A DNA stretch of 64,000 bases, from positions 2,418,001 through 2,482,000 of the forward strand of contig OZ245405.1 in assembly GCA_965226695.1 (NCBI GenBank). The letters are read 5' to 3'. The notes under the pieces were generated by a model. It did not search any database. It was not told where the DNA came from and saw nothing but the letters and a program-made list of their open reading frames with translations. This DNA is from CATOSD01 sp965226695 (GTDB taxonomy: Bacteria > Chloroflexota > Dehalococcoidia > Lucifugimonadales > CATOSD01). Made by a program: the position numbers and the translations under genes. Of the stretch, positions 1 to 8,764 are shown in pieces. Numbering within the stretch: the first letter of the stretch is position 1; every line of letters begins with the position of its first letter.

Positions 1-203
1 TCACGGACCGCTTCGGCATTGACAGGGAGCAGATCAGCGTCCCGCTTGAGAAGAGCGGCGGCGGCTCGCTCAGCCTCCTGCGCTCCGGCGCGGTCGAGAT
101 CACCGTACCCGCGAACGTGCCTACCCGCGACTGGCTGCCCGTGCTGGAGGCGGACCTCAAGAGCAAGGGCTTCCTAGAGGTGGAAGAGGACGACGACTTC
201 TAG
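1..203 (+). CDS. C-terminal part of an unidentified protein
   Basis: An open frame enters from the left edge and ends at TAG 201-203, leaving 66 residues. The end is very acidic (VEEDDDF) and follows a short segment with a WLPVLEADLKSKGF stretch. I do not recognise a family. GC and codon use match the neighbouring genes, so it is probably the tail of a real gene. It is on the same strand as the FIST gene 62 bases downstream. Confidence 0.6.
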   Translation, partial: TDRFGIDREQISVPLEKSGGGSLSLLRSGAVEITVPANVPTRDWLPVLEADLKSKGFLEVEEDDDF

Positions 204-265
204 TCAGGAATACTGAGACCAGGGCGGCCGGGGCCGCAGGCGAGAGTCCACAAGGGGGATAGCAG

Positions 266-1450
266 ATGAGATGGAGTTCAGCGGTATCCGAGGCGGACAC
301 TCTCGCCGACGCGGTGCGGGACTGCGCCGCCAGGCTCAACACCGAACTGGAAGGCGCGCGCCCCGACCTCGTTGTCGCGTTCGCGTCGGCCCACTACGCC
401 GACAGCTTCGCCGACGTGCCCTCGCTCGTTGGCGCGGCGCTGCCGGGCGGCGTGCTGGTTGGCTGCTCCAGCGGCGGCGTGATAGGCGCCGGCGCGGAGG
501 TGGAGAACCGCCCCGGCTTCGCGATGGCCGCCGCACAGATGCCGGGCGTGTCCATCACACCCTTCCACGTGGAGGACGCCGCACTACCGGACGGCGATGC
601 GCCGCCTCAGGACTGGGAAGCGCTCCTAAACACGTCGGCTGGGAACGATCCGCAGTTTCTGCTGCTCGCCGACCCGTTCAGCGTAAGAGGGGAGTTCCTG
701 CTGATGGGACTCGACTACGCCTTCCCCGGCAGCGTCAAGATTGGCGGCCTGGCGAGCGGCGGAATCCAGCCGGGCGCCAACGCGCTGTTCCTGGGCGACG
801 AGGTCCACCACGCCGGCATGGTGGGACTGGCGTTCAGCGGCGACGTCATGATCGATACCGTCGTCGCGCAGGGCTGCCGGCCCATCGGTGCGCCCATGCA
901 GATAACGGAATGCCAGAGCAACGTGCTAATCGGGGTGGACGGTCGCACGCCGTTCGAGGCGCTCAAGGAGGTGTTCACCGGGCTCAGCGATCGCGACAGG
1001 CAGCTTGCCCAGAACTCGCTCTTCCTGGGGATAGTGATGGACGGGATGAACGAGTCGCCGCGGCAGGGCGACTTCCTCATTCGAAACATCGTCGGTGTGG
1101 ACGGCAAGCGCGGAGTGCTCGCCATCGGCGAGATGCTCAAAGAGGGCCAGATAGTGCAGTTCCACCTGCGGGACGCCGACACGTCGGCACAGGACCTGGA
1201 CGCGGTCCTCGAACGCTACCTGGACACGCAAGCAATCCACGGAGAGGCCGGGGCGCTGTTGTTCTCCTGCCTGGGCAGAGGGTCGTACCTCTACGGGCGG
1301 GCCGACCACGACACGGACATGTTCCGCGATAAACTGGGCCCTATGCCGTTGACCGGCTTCTTCTGCAACGGCGAGATCGGCCAGGTCGGAGGCTCAACCT
1401 ACCTGCACGGCTACACCAGCTCGTTCGGCGTCTTCCACCCCAAGTCCTAG
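266..1450 (+). CDS. FIST N/C domain signal-sensing protein
   Basis: The 394-residue product has the two-part layout of FIST proteins, which are thought to bind small ligands and feed signalling. The N-terminal domain shows the GCSSGG turn (residues 66-71). The C-terminal domain ends in a GFFCNGEIG...G-S-Y-LHGYTSSFGVF block typical of FIST_C. No kinase or chemotaxis domain is fused, and no signalling partner is visible nearby, so it is probably a cytoplasmic stand-alone sensor. The ATG follows a GGGGGAT stretch that can serve as a ribosome binding site. The family is clear; the ligand is unknown. Confidence 0.85.
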   Translation: MRWSSAVSEADTLADAVRDCAARLNTELEGARPDLVVAFASAHYADSFADVPSLVGAALPGGVLVGCSSGGVIGAGAEVENRPGFAMAAAQMPGVSITPFHVEDAALPDGDAPPQDWEALLNTSAGNDPQFLLLADPFSVRGEFLLMGLDYAFPGSVKIGGLASGGIQPGANALFLGDEVHHAGMVGLAFSGDVMIDTVVAQGCRPIGAPMQITECQSNVLIGVDGRTPFEALKEVFTGLSDRDRQLAQNSLFLGIVMDGMNESPRQGDFLIRNIVGVDGKRGVLAIGEMLKEGQIVQFHLRDADTSAQDLDAVLERYLDTQAIHGEAGALLFSCLGRGSYLYGRADHDTDMFRDKLGPMPLTGFFCNGEIGQVGGSTYLHGYTSSFGVFHPKS

Positions 1451-1514
1451 TCCCTTCCCCCTCGATGGGGGAAGGTTAGTGCCTGCCCTGAGCCTGTCGA
1501 AGGGATGGGGGTGA
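1451..1514. repeat. Dispersed family-B hairpin repeat, split by a 23-bp element
   Basis: The core CTTCCCCC-TCGA-TGGGGGAAG hairpin followed by GTTAGGATGGGGGTGA is the same unit as at 29231 and 43781. Here the GTTAG and GGATGGGGGTGA halves are separated by 23 bases (1480-1502, TGCCTGCCCTGAGC... TCGAAG) absent from the other copies. The repeat supplies the last codons and stop of the minus-strand amidohydrolase. Confidence 0.75.
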
Positions 1515-2408
1515 CCCAAGCGCACCACCTACCCCCATCGCGCGCGCCAGCAGCCGCTCCGCGTTGCCCCCCAGGATAGCCGTCAGGTCCCCCTCCGACG
1601 CCACGGTCCGCCGCGCCTCGTCGATCAGCCGGCGCGCGCGCAGCAACGGGTAGTCGCTGCCCAGCAGGACTCGCCCCGCGCCGGCCAGCGCCGTGACGGT
1701 GGGGAACACCGAGGCCGAGTACAGGAGCGGCGACGCCGCCGAGTCGAAGTAGACGTTCGACAGGCTCTCTTCGACCTCCGGCATCAGCGCGTAGAAGGGC
1801 AGGCCGCCTCCCCAGTGGGCGCACACTATGGCGACGTCGGGAAACGCGAGGATGAACCGCCAAAGCGACTCAGGGCGGGTCGCGCCCTTGCCGGGGTAGA
1901 GGTGGCCCACCGGCTCCGACGAGTGAGTCGCCACGATGAGGCCCAGGTGTCGCGCCGCCTCCATCACAGGGGCCATCACCCGCTTGTCGCCAATTTCGTA
2001 GGCCTGGGTGTCGGGGTGCAGCTCGCCTATGCCGACGAGCCCGGCGGCCGCGCACCGCTCTGCCTCCCGTGCTGCGCGCTCGCCCCAGGCCGGGTTGACG
2101 CCGCCGAACCCGTACAGCCTGCCGGGGTAGCGCCGCGCCGACTCCGCAAGGTAGTCGTTGACCTCCACAGCCAGCCCGTGGTCGGTCCAGCCCATGCCCA
2201 TCACGACGGATGCGTCCACGCCGTCGGCATCCATCGCCTCGACGAGCTCGTCGGCTGTGGACATCTTGGCCCTGGGGTTGGAGAACAGCTCACCGAACGT
2301 AGCGTCGGTCTCCAGGTAGCTGTCACGCCGGTCCCGCAGCCACGGCGGGAAGGCGTGGGTGTGGAAGTCGATTACCCTTGGCGTGGGCCGCGTTTCGTGT
2401 TCTCTCAC
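1476..2408 (-). CDS. Amidohydrolase family protein (ACMSD-like)
   Basis: This is a 310-residue metal-dependent TIM-barrel hydrolase or decarboxylase of the Amidohydro_2/ACMSD type. The N-terminal HTH metal motif is in VIDFHTHAFP. Other support is the GIGELHPD strand, ATHSSEP, VCAHWGGGLPFY, and the late LGSDYPLL aspartate motif. The start is GTG. The final residues (SLRQAQGRH) are encoded by dispersed repeat DNA, so the natural C-terminus probably ended a little earlier in an ancestor. It follows enolase by 21 bases on the same strand and may be cotranscribed with it. The substrate is unknown. Confidence 0.85.
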   Translation of the reverse strand: MREHETRPTPRVIDFHTHAFPPWLRDRRDSYLETDATFGELFSNPRAKMSTADELVEAMDADGVDASVVMGMGWTDHGLAVEVNDYLAESARRYPGRLYGFGGVNPAWGERAAREAERCAAAGLVGIGELHPDTQAYEIGDKRVMAPVMEAARHLGLIVATHSSEPVGHLYPGKGATRPESLWRFILAFPDVAIVCAHWGGGLPFYALMPEVEESLSNVYFDSAASPLLYSASVFPTVTALAGAGRVLLGSDYPLLRARRLIDEARRTVASEGDLTAILGGNAERLLARAMGVGGALGSPPSLRQAQGRH

Positions 2409-2429
2409 GTCAGCGCCGCGTAGCGCCGC

Positions 2430-3716
2430 TCACCGCGCCAGGTGCTCGTAGACCTCGAGTCCGGCGAAACTCGCCCGGTCCCCGAGCTCCTCCTCGATGC
2501 GCAGCAGCCGGTTGTACTTGGCGGTGCGCTCGGAGCGGGCCGGAGCGCCCGCCTTGATCTGCCCCGCCGCGGTCGCGACGGCCAGGTCCGCGATGGTCGT
2601 GTCCTCGGTCTCGCCGGAGCGATGGCTTATCACGGCGCCCCATCCGGCCCGCACGGCCATCGCTATGGCTCGCAGCGTCTCGGTCAGCGTGCCGATCTGG
2701 TTCAGCTTGATGAGCACCGCGTTGGCGGCCGAACTGTCGAGGCCTCGCTGGATGAGGGCGGTGTTCGTGGTGAACAGGTCGTCTCCCACAAGCTGCACGC
2801 TTGAACCGATGGCCGAAGTCATCGCCTGCCAGCCATCCCAATCATTCTCCGCCATACCGTCTTCTATGCTTATCAGCGGATACTCGCGTGACCATTCGGC
2901 GTACCTGGCGATCAGCTCGCCGGAGTCGAGCGCGGCGCCCTCGCGTGCGAGTGCGTACCGCCGCCCCTCGTAAATCTCGGACGCCGCCACGTCCAGAGCG
3001 ATGAAGCACTGCGTTCCGGGTGTGTATCCCGCCAGCTCTATGGCCGACAGGATCAGCTCGACGGCCTCGCGGTTGGAAGACAGCGCGGGAGCGAATCCGC
3101 CCTCGTCGCCCACGCCCCCACCCATGCCGCGCTGCACGAGCAGCGAGCGTAGCGCGTGGTAGACCTCGACGCCGGCGCGCAGCGCGAGGGCAAAGCTCTC
3201 GAATCCCGCGGGAACGACCAGGAACTCCTGGAAGTCGGTTGAGTTTGCGGCGTGCCTGCCGCCGTTGATGATGTTGAACATAGGCACGGGCAGCGTGGGC
3301 GCCTCTCCGCCTCCGAGGTGGGCGTACAGCGGCACCCCCCGGCTGCGCGCCGCCGCGCGGGCGCTTGCCAGCGAAACACCCAGGGTGGCGTTCGCGCCGA
3401 GCGCGCTCTTGTTGGGCGTGCCGTCCAGTTCGACCAGCGCGTTGTCCAGCGCCTCTTGGTCGAGCGCGGACATGCCCGCGACACGATCCGCTATCGGTCC
3501 GCGAACGTTCGCGACGGCGCGCAGCACGCCGCGCCCGCCGTACCTGCGCGGGTTGCCGTCGCGAAGCTCGTGGGCTTCGTTCGCTCCCGTGCTCGCCCCG
3601 GACGGCACTAGCGCCCGTCCCCACGCGCCGTCACTGAGTGTGACGTCCACCTCTACTGTGGGGTTTGCGCGGGAGTCCAGTACCTCCCTTGCCGTGACCT
3701 GCGAAATCGCGCTCAT
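2430..3716 (-). CDS. eno: Enolase (phosphopyruvate hydratase)
   Basis: The product interconverts 2-phosphoglycerate and phosphoenolpyruvate in glycolysis and gluconeogenesis. It is 428 residues, the normal length. All catalytic blocks are visible in order: SGASTG loop, DFQEFL, GVGDEGGFAP, the metal ligands in ALDVAASE, ISIEDGMAENDW and LVGDDLFTTN, then LIKLNQIG, ISHRSGETED and the IKAGAPARSERTAKYN end. It lies 16 bases downstream of an SDR gene and upstream of an amidohydrolase, all on the minus strand. The full catalytic set argues for a true enolase rather than a divergent superfamily member. Confidence 0.97.
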   Translation of the reverse strand: MSAISQVTAREVLDSRANPTVEVDVTLSDGAWGRALVPSGASTGANEAHELRDGNPRRYGGRGVLRAVANVRGPIADRVAGMSALDQEALDNALVELDGTPNKSALGANATLGVSLASARAAARSRGVPLYAHLGGGEAPTLPVPMFNIINGGRHAANSTDFQEFLVVPAGFESFALALRAGVEVYHALRSLLVQRGMGGGVGDEGGFAPALSSNREAVELILSAIELAGYTPGTQCFIALDVAASEIYEGRRYALAREGAALDSGELIARYAEWSREYPLISIEDGMAENDWDGWQAMTSAIGSSVQLVGDDLFTTNTALIQRGLDSSAANAVLIKLNQIGTLTETLRAIAMAVRAGWGAVISHRSGETEDTTIADLAVATAAGQIKAGAPARSERTAKYNRLLRIEEELGDRASFAGLEVYEHLAR

Positions 3717-3732
3717 CTGCCAGCCCCCAAAC

Positions 3733-4578
3733 CTATCTCATCGTAAACCGGCCCATCAGGTACAGGTACAACCTCTCGGGCAGCAACCGCGCGGCCAGTC
3801 CGCCCAGGTGCGCCTCGACGCTCACCGGATACCGGAATGCGGGACGCCTTGAGCGTATGATCTTGTGTATGACCCGGGCCACCCTCACGGGGTCGGCGCC
3901 TTTCCTGTGCATAGCCAGGCTGCGCTGCCTGTACCGCCGGACGTAAGGGAAGTAGACCGAGTCTTCGTCTTCGGCATCGGCGGCGGTGACCTGGTTGCTG
4001 ATGAACTCGGTCCTGAACAGCCCCGGCTCCACCACGGCCACCCGCACGCCGAAGGGCCAGAGCTCCGTTCTAAGCGACTCGCTCAGTCCCTCCAGGGCGA
4101 ACTTGCTTGCCGCGTACCCGCCGTTGAACGGCGTGGCGAGCCTGCCCAGCACGGAGCTGATGTTGATGATGGTGCCCCTGCGGCGCTCCAGCATGTCCGG
4201 CAGCGCGGCCCTGATAAGACGGTGCGCGGCGAACACGTTCGTCTCGAACTGCGCCGCAAGCTCGCGCGGCGACAGGCTGCCCACCGGCCCCCAGAGGCCG
4301 TAGCCGGCGTTGTTCGCGAGCACGCCGATTCCGCCGTGCCGGCTCGCCAGGTCCGGCACAACGCGCTCCACGTCGCCGTCGCTGTTGATGTCCAGTTCCG
4401 CTCCCGATACGGGGAGATGCCGGCGGCGGGCCTCGTCGAGCAATCCCTCCAACCGTTCCATGGACCTGCTCGTGCCGACGACGCGATAGCCGCGCTCGGC
4501 CAGGTACAGCGCCGCCGCGCGCCCGATGCCCGACGACGCCCCCGTTATGAGCACGGCTCCATGTTCCTCGATTGACAT
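3733..4578 (-). CDS. SDR family oxidoreductase (classical type)
   Basis: A 281-residue short-chain dehydrogenase/reductase. The Rossmann motif TGASSGIG is at residues 12-19, NNAG at 89-92, and the catalytic Tyr155/Lys159 pair lies in YAASK with serine in NISSV about 14 residues before. The RGYRVVGTSR strand end suggests NADP(H). The C-terminal half resembles SDRs related to oxidoreductases of ketones or lipids. It is upstream of eno by 16 bases. The substrate cannot be read from the sequence. Confidence 0.9.
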   Translation of the reverse strand: MSIEEHGAVLITGASSGIGRAAALYLAERGYRVVGTSRSMERLEGLLDEARRRHLPVSGAELDINSDGDVERVVPDLASRHGGIGVLANNAGYGLWGPVGSLSPRELAAQFETNVFAAHRLIRAALPDMLERRRGTIINISSVLGRLATPFNGGYAASKFALEGLSESLRTELWPFGVRVAVVEPGLFRTEFISNQVTAADAEDEDSVYFPYVRRYRQRSLAMHRKGADPVRVARVIHKIIRSRRPAFRYPVSVEAHLGGLAARLLPERLYLYLMGRFTMR

Positions 4579-4704
4579 GGACTCCCTCTACCCAACCGCG
4601 CACCGCCCAGGTGCGGCCTCGCCAATCATTCATACACCATTATAGAGCACGCGGCCACGGTGGGGCCTGCGTAGTCGTCTCCGCTATAGGGCGATTGACA
4701 GGTC

Positions 4705-5967
4705 CTAACCCCTCTGACCGGCTGGCTCCGGAGTCGCCGGATCCCGGAAATGGCTTGGGTACAACAAAGCGGAGATTACGCCAACGCCCGTCAGCAGCGT
4801 GAGGACCAGCAGCCCCGTTTGCAGCGAACCCGTGTACTCGGCGACGGCTCCGACCACGACCGGCCCCACAGCGAACCCCATCCCGGTGACGGTGTTGATT
4901 AGTGCGGCGACCACCACCACCTCACGCGGCCCTATGCCCGGAAACTCGAACGGCAGCAACTCGATCACTGGCGAGGCGACCCACACCAGCCCCAGCCCCG
5001 TGATGAGCGCCATCAGCAGCAGTGGATGGGGCGTAACCGTGATTGCCACGCCAAGCGCCACGTTGCACACCGCGGGAACGGCGAGCAACAGCTTGCGGTT
5101 GGGCACCCTACGCGAAATCCAGCCCGCCGACAGCGCGAACGGCACCAGGCTGTAGTACAGGAACGCGAGCAACGGCCCTCCAAGCGTCAGCGAGATGCCC
5201 TTGTCCTGCAGCAGCAGCGTGGGAAGAAATGTCACCATCGCAGTCCACGTAGCCGCGAGGAAGAACATCGTGACGCCTATCAGCCACGCCTGCGGGTAGG
5301 CGCGAATCGCCGCGATGGGGCTGCGCTGGGGCGCGCGGAGCCGTACCTGGAAGCCGCTTACGGGCGCATGACGCTCCTTGGCAACCAACAGCCACGCTAT
5401 CAGTTGCGCGACCATCAGCCCGCCCTGGATGAAGTACGCCGTCCGCCAGCTCCCCACCGCTCCTATAAGCACCGCACTAAGGCTGATAGAGATTGCCAGC
5501 AACAGGCTGTGCTGCGAAAGGCCCACCGCGTTGACAGTGGCGTAGTCTCGCCGCGCCGCCCACTGCTGCAACAGCAGCGTGCGCGCCGGAATTGAAATGA
5601 GGTTGGACACCACCAGCAGGAGTCTCGTTGCGAACAGCGCGATGAAGTTGGCGGCCAGCCCCTGCAGAAAGACGAACGGCACCACCAGCGTCAACGACAC
5701 GAGCGTGAGAGGAACGGGCCGAAAGCGGGAGAAGAACGCTCCAAAAGGCAGTGTCAGCGCGGCGGTGGCGACCCACCACACGGCCTGGAGCAGTCCCGCC
5801 TGGAGCGGCGTGAGGCCGAGGTCCTCCGTGATGAAGGGCAGGAATATGCCGAAGGCGAAGGAGTTTACGACTATGCTGCTGCGCCGGAACCGCGACAGCA
5901 GGATTACGGCCCAGCCGCGCGGCGGCGTCCGGCTAAGCTGGTCGTCGCAGGCCGCGGCGTCATCCAT
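4705..5967 (-). CDS. MFS transporter
   Basis: This 420-residue protein has about 12 hydrophobic segments separated by short loops. It has the N-terminal half pattern of the major facilitator superfamily (FGIFLPFITEDLGLTPLQAGLLQAVWW, then a FGAFFSRFRP loop resembling motif A). A basic loop near residues 195-215 separates the two bundles. It is an inner-membrane transporter, probably of an organic anion or drug-like compound, but the substrate is not identifiable. It starts 9 bases after the CapA-like gene, so the two are probably cotranscribed. Confidence 0.88.
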   Translation of the reverse strand: MDDAAACDDQLSRTPPRGWAVILLSRFRRSSIVVNSFAFGIFLPFITEDLGLTPLQAGLLQAVWWVATAALTLPFGAFFSRFRPVPLTLVSLTLVVPFVFLQGLAANFIALFATRLLLVVSNLISIPARTLLLQQWAARRDYATVNAVGLSQHSLLLAISISLSAVLIGAVGSWRTAYFIQGGLMVAQLIAWLLVAKERHAPVSGFQVRLRAPQRSPIAAIRAYPQAWLIGVTMFFLAATWTAMVTFLPTLLLQDKGISLTLGGPLLAFLYYSLVPFALSAGWISRRVPNRKLLLAVPAVCNVALGVAITVTPHPLLLMALITGLGLVWVASPVIELLPFEFPGIGPREVVVVAALINTVTGMGFAVGPVVVGAVAEYTGSLQTGLLVLTLLTGVGVISALLYPSHFRDPATPEPAGQRG

Positions 5968-5976
5968 GCGGGACGG

Positions 5977-7071
5977 CTAGACTACTCGCAGCGTTTCGCC
6001 GTCCTCAATCAACTCCGTGCCGAACCGCTCGGACAGCCGCGCCAGGTGGTCTACGGCCTCCCGCTCCTGGTCGACTGTGCGGAAGACGCTGCGGCGGTTG
6101 GCGTGGTCGTCCTCGGACACAGGCACGCACGAGACAGACGCGATCTCGCCGTCGCGAACGTCGGCGCGCACGGCGAGGCCCACCCAGCCGCCGCCCATGT
6201 GCTCCCAGCCGAAGTGGAAGTTGCCCAGACTGTAGAACACGGCCTTGCCCTTGTACACCTCGATCGGCTGGATTACGTGCGGGCCGTGGCCCATGACCAA
6301 GTCCGCGCCAGCGTCGATCGCCGCGTGGGCCACGTCGACCTGGTACTGCTGCGTGTCGTCGCTGCCGGATATGCCCCAGTGGTGCGACGTCACGAGCACG
6401 TCGACCCTCTCCCGCAAGGCGCTCACGTCTTCCTGGAAGGCAGCCAGGTATTCGGCGTCGGGCCAGGTGAGAGTCGTAGCCGCGCCGCCCGGCATCTCGC
6501 CCGTGCGCGGGTTGGGCAGGTAGGCCGTGTGCGCCTTGATCGTGGCCACGCCGGCGGCGGCCTCGTGGGGCAGTGGCGCGTCCGGCAGACCGGCGCGGTC
6601 GTCGTACCGCTTCTCCAGCGGGTCCGAGCCGTCGACGCGCCGCGCGTCGGACGCCTGGTGCCCTATGGGCCAGAAGACCGACGTGTATTGCAGAAAGCCA
6701 TAGCGCGTGCCGCCGCGCTCCAGCACCACGGGCTTGCGCGCCGACGTCAGGTCGTGGCCCGCCCCGGTGTGCGGAACGCCCAGCTCGTCGAGCACCGCCA
6801 GCGACTCCAAGATCGCCTCGCGCCCAAAGGTCACGTTGTTGGCGCATCCCACAGCGTCGAACCCGCCCAGTCTAAGCGCCGGGGCGCCCGCCGCGCCGGC
6901 GTTGCGCCAGCCCGCCTTGCTCATGTAGTGGTACGGGTCGATCACGTCGGAGAGGCAGCCCTCCAGGTTGCCGAACACAACGTCCTCGGCGTGGAGCCTG
7001 TCGGCCACGAGAGCGAAGGGCTTGGTGGGATCCGTGACGTTGGCGAGATTGATGTCCCCGGTCAGTAGCAT
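5977..7071 (-). CDS. CapA-family metallophosphatase-like protein
   Basis: The 364-residue product matches the PGA_cap fold related to calcineurin-like phosphoesterases. Key blocks are TGDINLAN at the N-terminus, CANNVTFG, VLVTSHHWGIS, and MGHGPHVIQPIEVYKGKAVFYSLGNFHFG, which carry the expected metal ligands (Asp, Asn, paired His, GHGPH). There is no signal peptide, so unlike the poly-gamma-glutamate capsule proteins it may be cytoplasmic. The neighbouring MFS gene suggests linked transport and hydrolysis, but that is only positional. Confidence 0.85.
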   Translation of the reverse strand: MLLTGDINLANVTDPTKPFALVADRLHAEDVVFGNLEGCLSDVIDPYHYMSKAGWRNAGAAGAPALRLGGFDAVGCANNVTFGREAILESLAVLDELGVPHTGAGHDLTSARKPVVLERGGTRYGFLQYTSVFWPIGHQASDARRVDGSDPLEKRYDDRAGLPDAPLPHEAAAGVATIKAHTAYLPNPRTGEMPGGAATTLTWPDAEYLAAFQEDVSALRERVDVLVTSHHWGISGSDDTQQYQVDVAHAAIDAGADLVMGHGPHVIQPIEVYKGKAVFYSLGNFHFGWEHMGGGWVGLAVRADVRDGEIASVSCVPVSEDDHANRRSVFRTVDQEREAVDHLARLSERFGTELIEDGETLRVV

Positions 7072-7174
7072 GGCGTTACCTCGAGAGTGGGATGGGCGAA
7101 CCGTAGCACTGGCGGGAAGGGGGTGTCAACATGGCCCCGCGCTTGTGGCGGAAATCGCCGCGCTGCGCCCAGAC

Positions 7175-7199
7175 GTAGGGGCGGTTCGCGAACCGCCCG
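7175..7199. repeat. Dispersed family-A palindrome (GTAGGGGCGGTT type)
   Basis: Bases 7179-7198 form a perfect 20-bp palindrome preceded by GTAG. Identical units occur at 48267, 48313 and 58495, with stem-variant relatives at 17899, 41531 and 46584. It lies between the CapA-like gene and the 3' end of the GHKL ATPase gene, where it could act as a transcription terminator, but there is no T-run. Confidence 0.85.
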
Positions 7200-7225
7200 C
7201 ACACCACGCAGAAACGCGCCCCCGC

Positions 7226-8740
7226 CTACCCCAGGTCGTCCACGCGGTGGCGTGGCTCCACCAGCGCCGCGTGTACCCTCTCGGCGTGGGCGTCGCGCAG
7301 CCGCCCGGCGTCCGCCGCGTCGCCGGTACGCTCGGCTATCGCGGCGGACGCCGCCTCCAGCACAAGCTCGGCCAGCAGTGTCTGCCCCTGCGCCGACGGC
7401 ACGCCCCGACGAGCGGCGCTCGCAAGGTAGGGCGCGACGGCCGGGTGGCCCAAATTGACCTCGACGACCGAAGAGAGCGCGTCGTATCGGACCCGCGGGG
7501 CGTCCACCCCGGCATCGGCCAACACGATGCGATCGAAGACCGGGCCCCGCGATCCGACCTCGGCCCTCGCGATCACGCTGATCGCCTCCACGCCTCGCGC
7601 CATCCGCTCGGCTGCCGCCGTCGCGTCGCGCGCGCTCCGCATGGAGACCCCCTGCCGGGCGATGTTCCTCACCAACGGCTCGAGCCGCTCGTCCAGCGTA
7701 AGCCGCAGCTCCCGAGCGACCTCATGGTCCCACATCAGCCCGTGGCGCGTGGCCTGCACTATAGGCTCGTTGTCGCGCATCAGCTTGTTCAGGTGGGGGC
7801 ACTCCAGCCTGCCGAACAGCGCGCCCGCGTCCGGGTCGGCGTCGAACATGCCCAGCGTGTTGTCCAGAATCGCGTTCCCATCCGTGATGAGAAGGCCCGC
7901 CTCGGCGTACGGCCCCGTCTGGCGCGGCGTGGAAAGTTCCCGCTCAGACTGGTACACGATGACGCGGTAGGGTATCTCGAACCGGCCTAGCAACAGGGAG
8001 TTTTCCAGCACGAGCCGCCCTTCTGGAAAGCGATATTGCAGCCGCTTGCGCCGCAAGACCTCGCCGTCCGGTGAGGTCTCGCTCAAGTAGATGTGCCTTG
8101 CCGGATTGCTCAGGATGCCGCGCAGCATGAAGTGAAAAGGTATCTGTCGCTCGAGATTGCGGAACGTGGGCGGCGCGACGTCCGGACGATTTACCTGGAT
8201 GCGCACCGTTGTGCCGCTCGGTGCGGGGACGCCGCCGTCGGTGTTCGGCGTTTCTGTCGGGTGATGGGCCTCGTAGTAGGGCTGGCCGCCCCGTATGCCG
8301 AGCCACGCGCGGTGCACGGCGCCGTTCGACACCGACTCAACCTCGCCGTCGCCCAGCGCGAGTATGCCATCCTTCAGGCCCCGCCCGAAGTAGCCGCGGT
8401 CTGCCCCCGTGCTGGTTGCGGAGGTGTAGCTGCCCAGCGCCTGGTCCATGCGAGAGCCGTCCATGCCCAAGGCTCTGTCGCTGATGGTCAGGAAAGGCGC
8501 GGGCGCGGCCTCGCAGACGCTGATCTCGATTGGGCAGGCCTCGCGGCCCAACTCCGGCGGACGCTTGTTGTAGGCGTCGTCGCAGTTGGTGATGAGCTCC
8601 ACCAGGGCGCGTATGGGGTCGCCCTGGATGGCCTTGTCGGCAAAGGTGATCTGGTGAAGCTGAAACAGCCCGCCGGAGGCCGACTGCTGCTTGCCGAAAC
8701 GGTTGGAGTAGGTTAACGGCCTGGAAACGCGAACTGCCAA
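7226..8740 (-). CDS. GHKL-fold ATP-binding protein (MORC/Hsp90-like N-domain)
   Basis: The 504-residue protein opens with a Bergerat-fold ATP site: the N box LVELITNCDDAYNKR, then DRALGMD and the glycine lid GYFGRGLKDGILALGDGEV. This is the order seen in MORC, Hsp90 and MutL type ATPases rather than in sensor kinases, and there is no dimerisation-histidine domain. The rest is alpha/beta without a motif I recognise. The start is TTG (LAVRVSRP) behind a GAGGA site. It lies 24 bases downstream of the SDR triplet and may belong to that transcript. Function unknown; conflict or DNA-clamp roles are possible. Confidence 0.7.
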   Translation of the reverse strand: MAVRVSRPLTYSNRFGKQQSASGGLFQLHQITFADKAIQGDPIRALVELITNCDDAYNKRPPELGREACPIEISVCEAAPAPFLTISDRALGMDGSRMDQALGSYTSATSTGADRGYFGRGLKDGILALGDGEVESVSNGAVHRAWLGIRGGQPYYEAHHPTETPNTDGGVPAPSGTTVRIQVNRPDVAPPTFRNLERQIPFHFMLRGILSNPARHIYLSETSPDGEVLRRKRLQYRFPEGRLVLENSLLLGRFEIPYRVIVYQSERELSTPRQTGPYAEAGLLITDGNAILDNTLGMFDADPDAGALFGRLECPHLNKLMRDNEPIVQATRHGLMWDHEVARELRLTLDERLEPLVRNIARQGVSMRSARDATAAAERMARGVEAISVIARAEVGSRGPVFDRIVLADAGVDAPRVRYDALSSVVEVNLGHPAVAPYLASAARRGVPSAQGQTLLAELVLEAASAAIAERTGDAADAGRLRDAHAERVHAALVEPRHRVDDLG

Positions 8741-8764
8741 TCCATATCCTCGGTGGCCGCGGCC

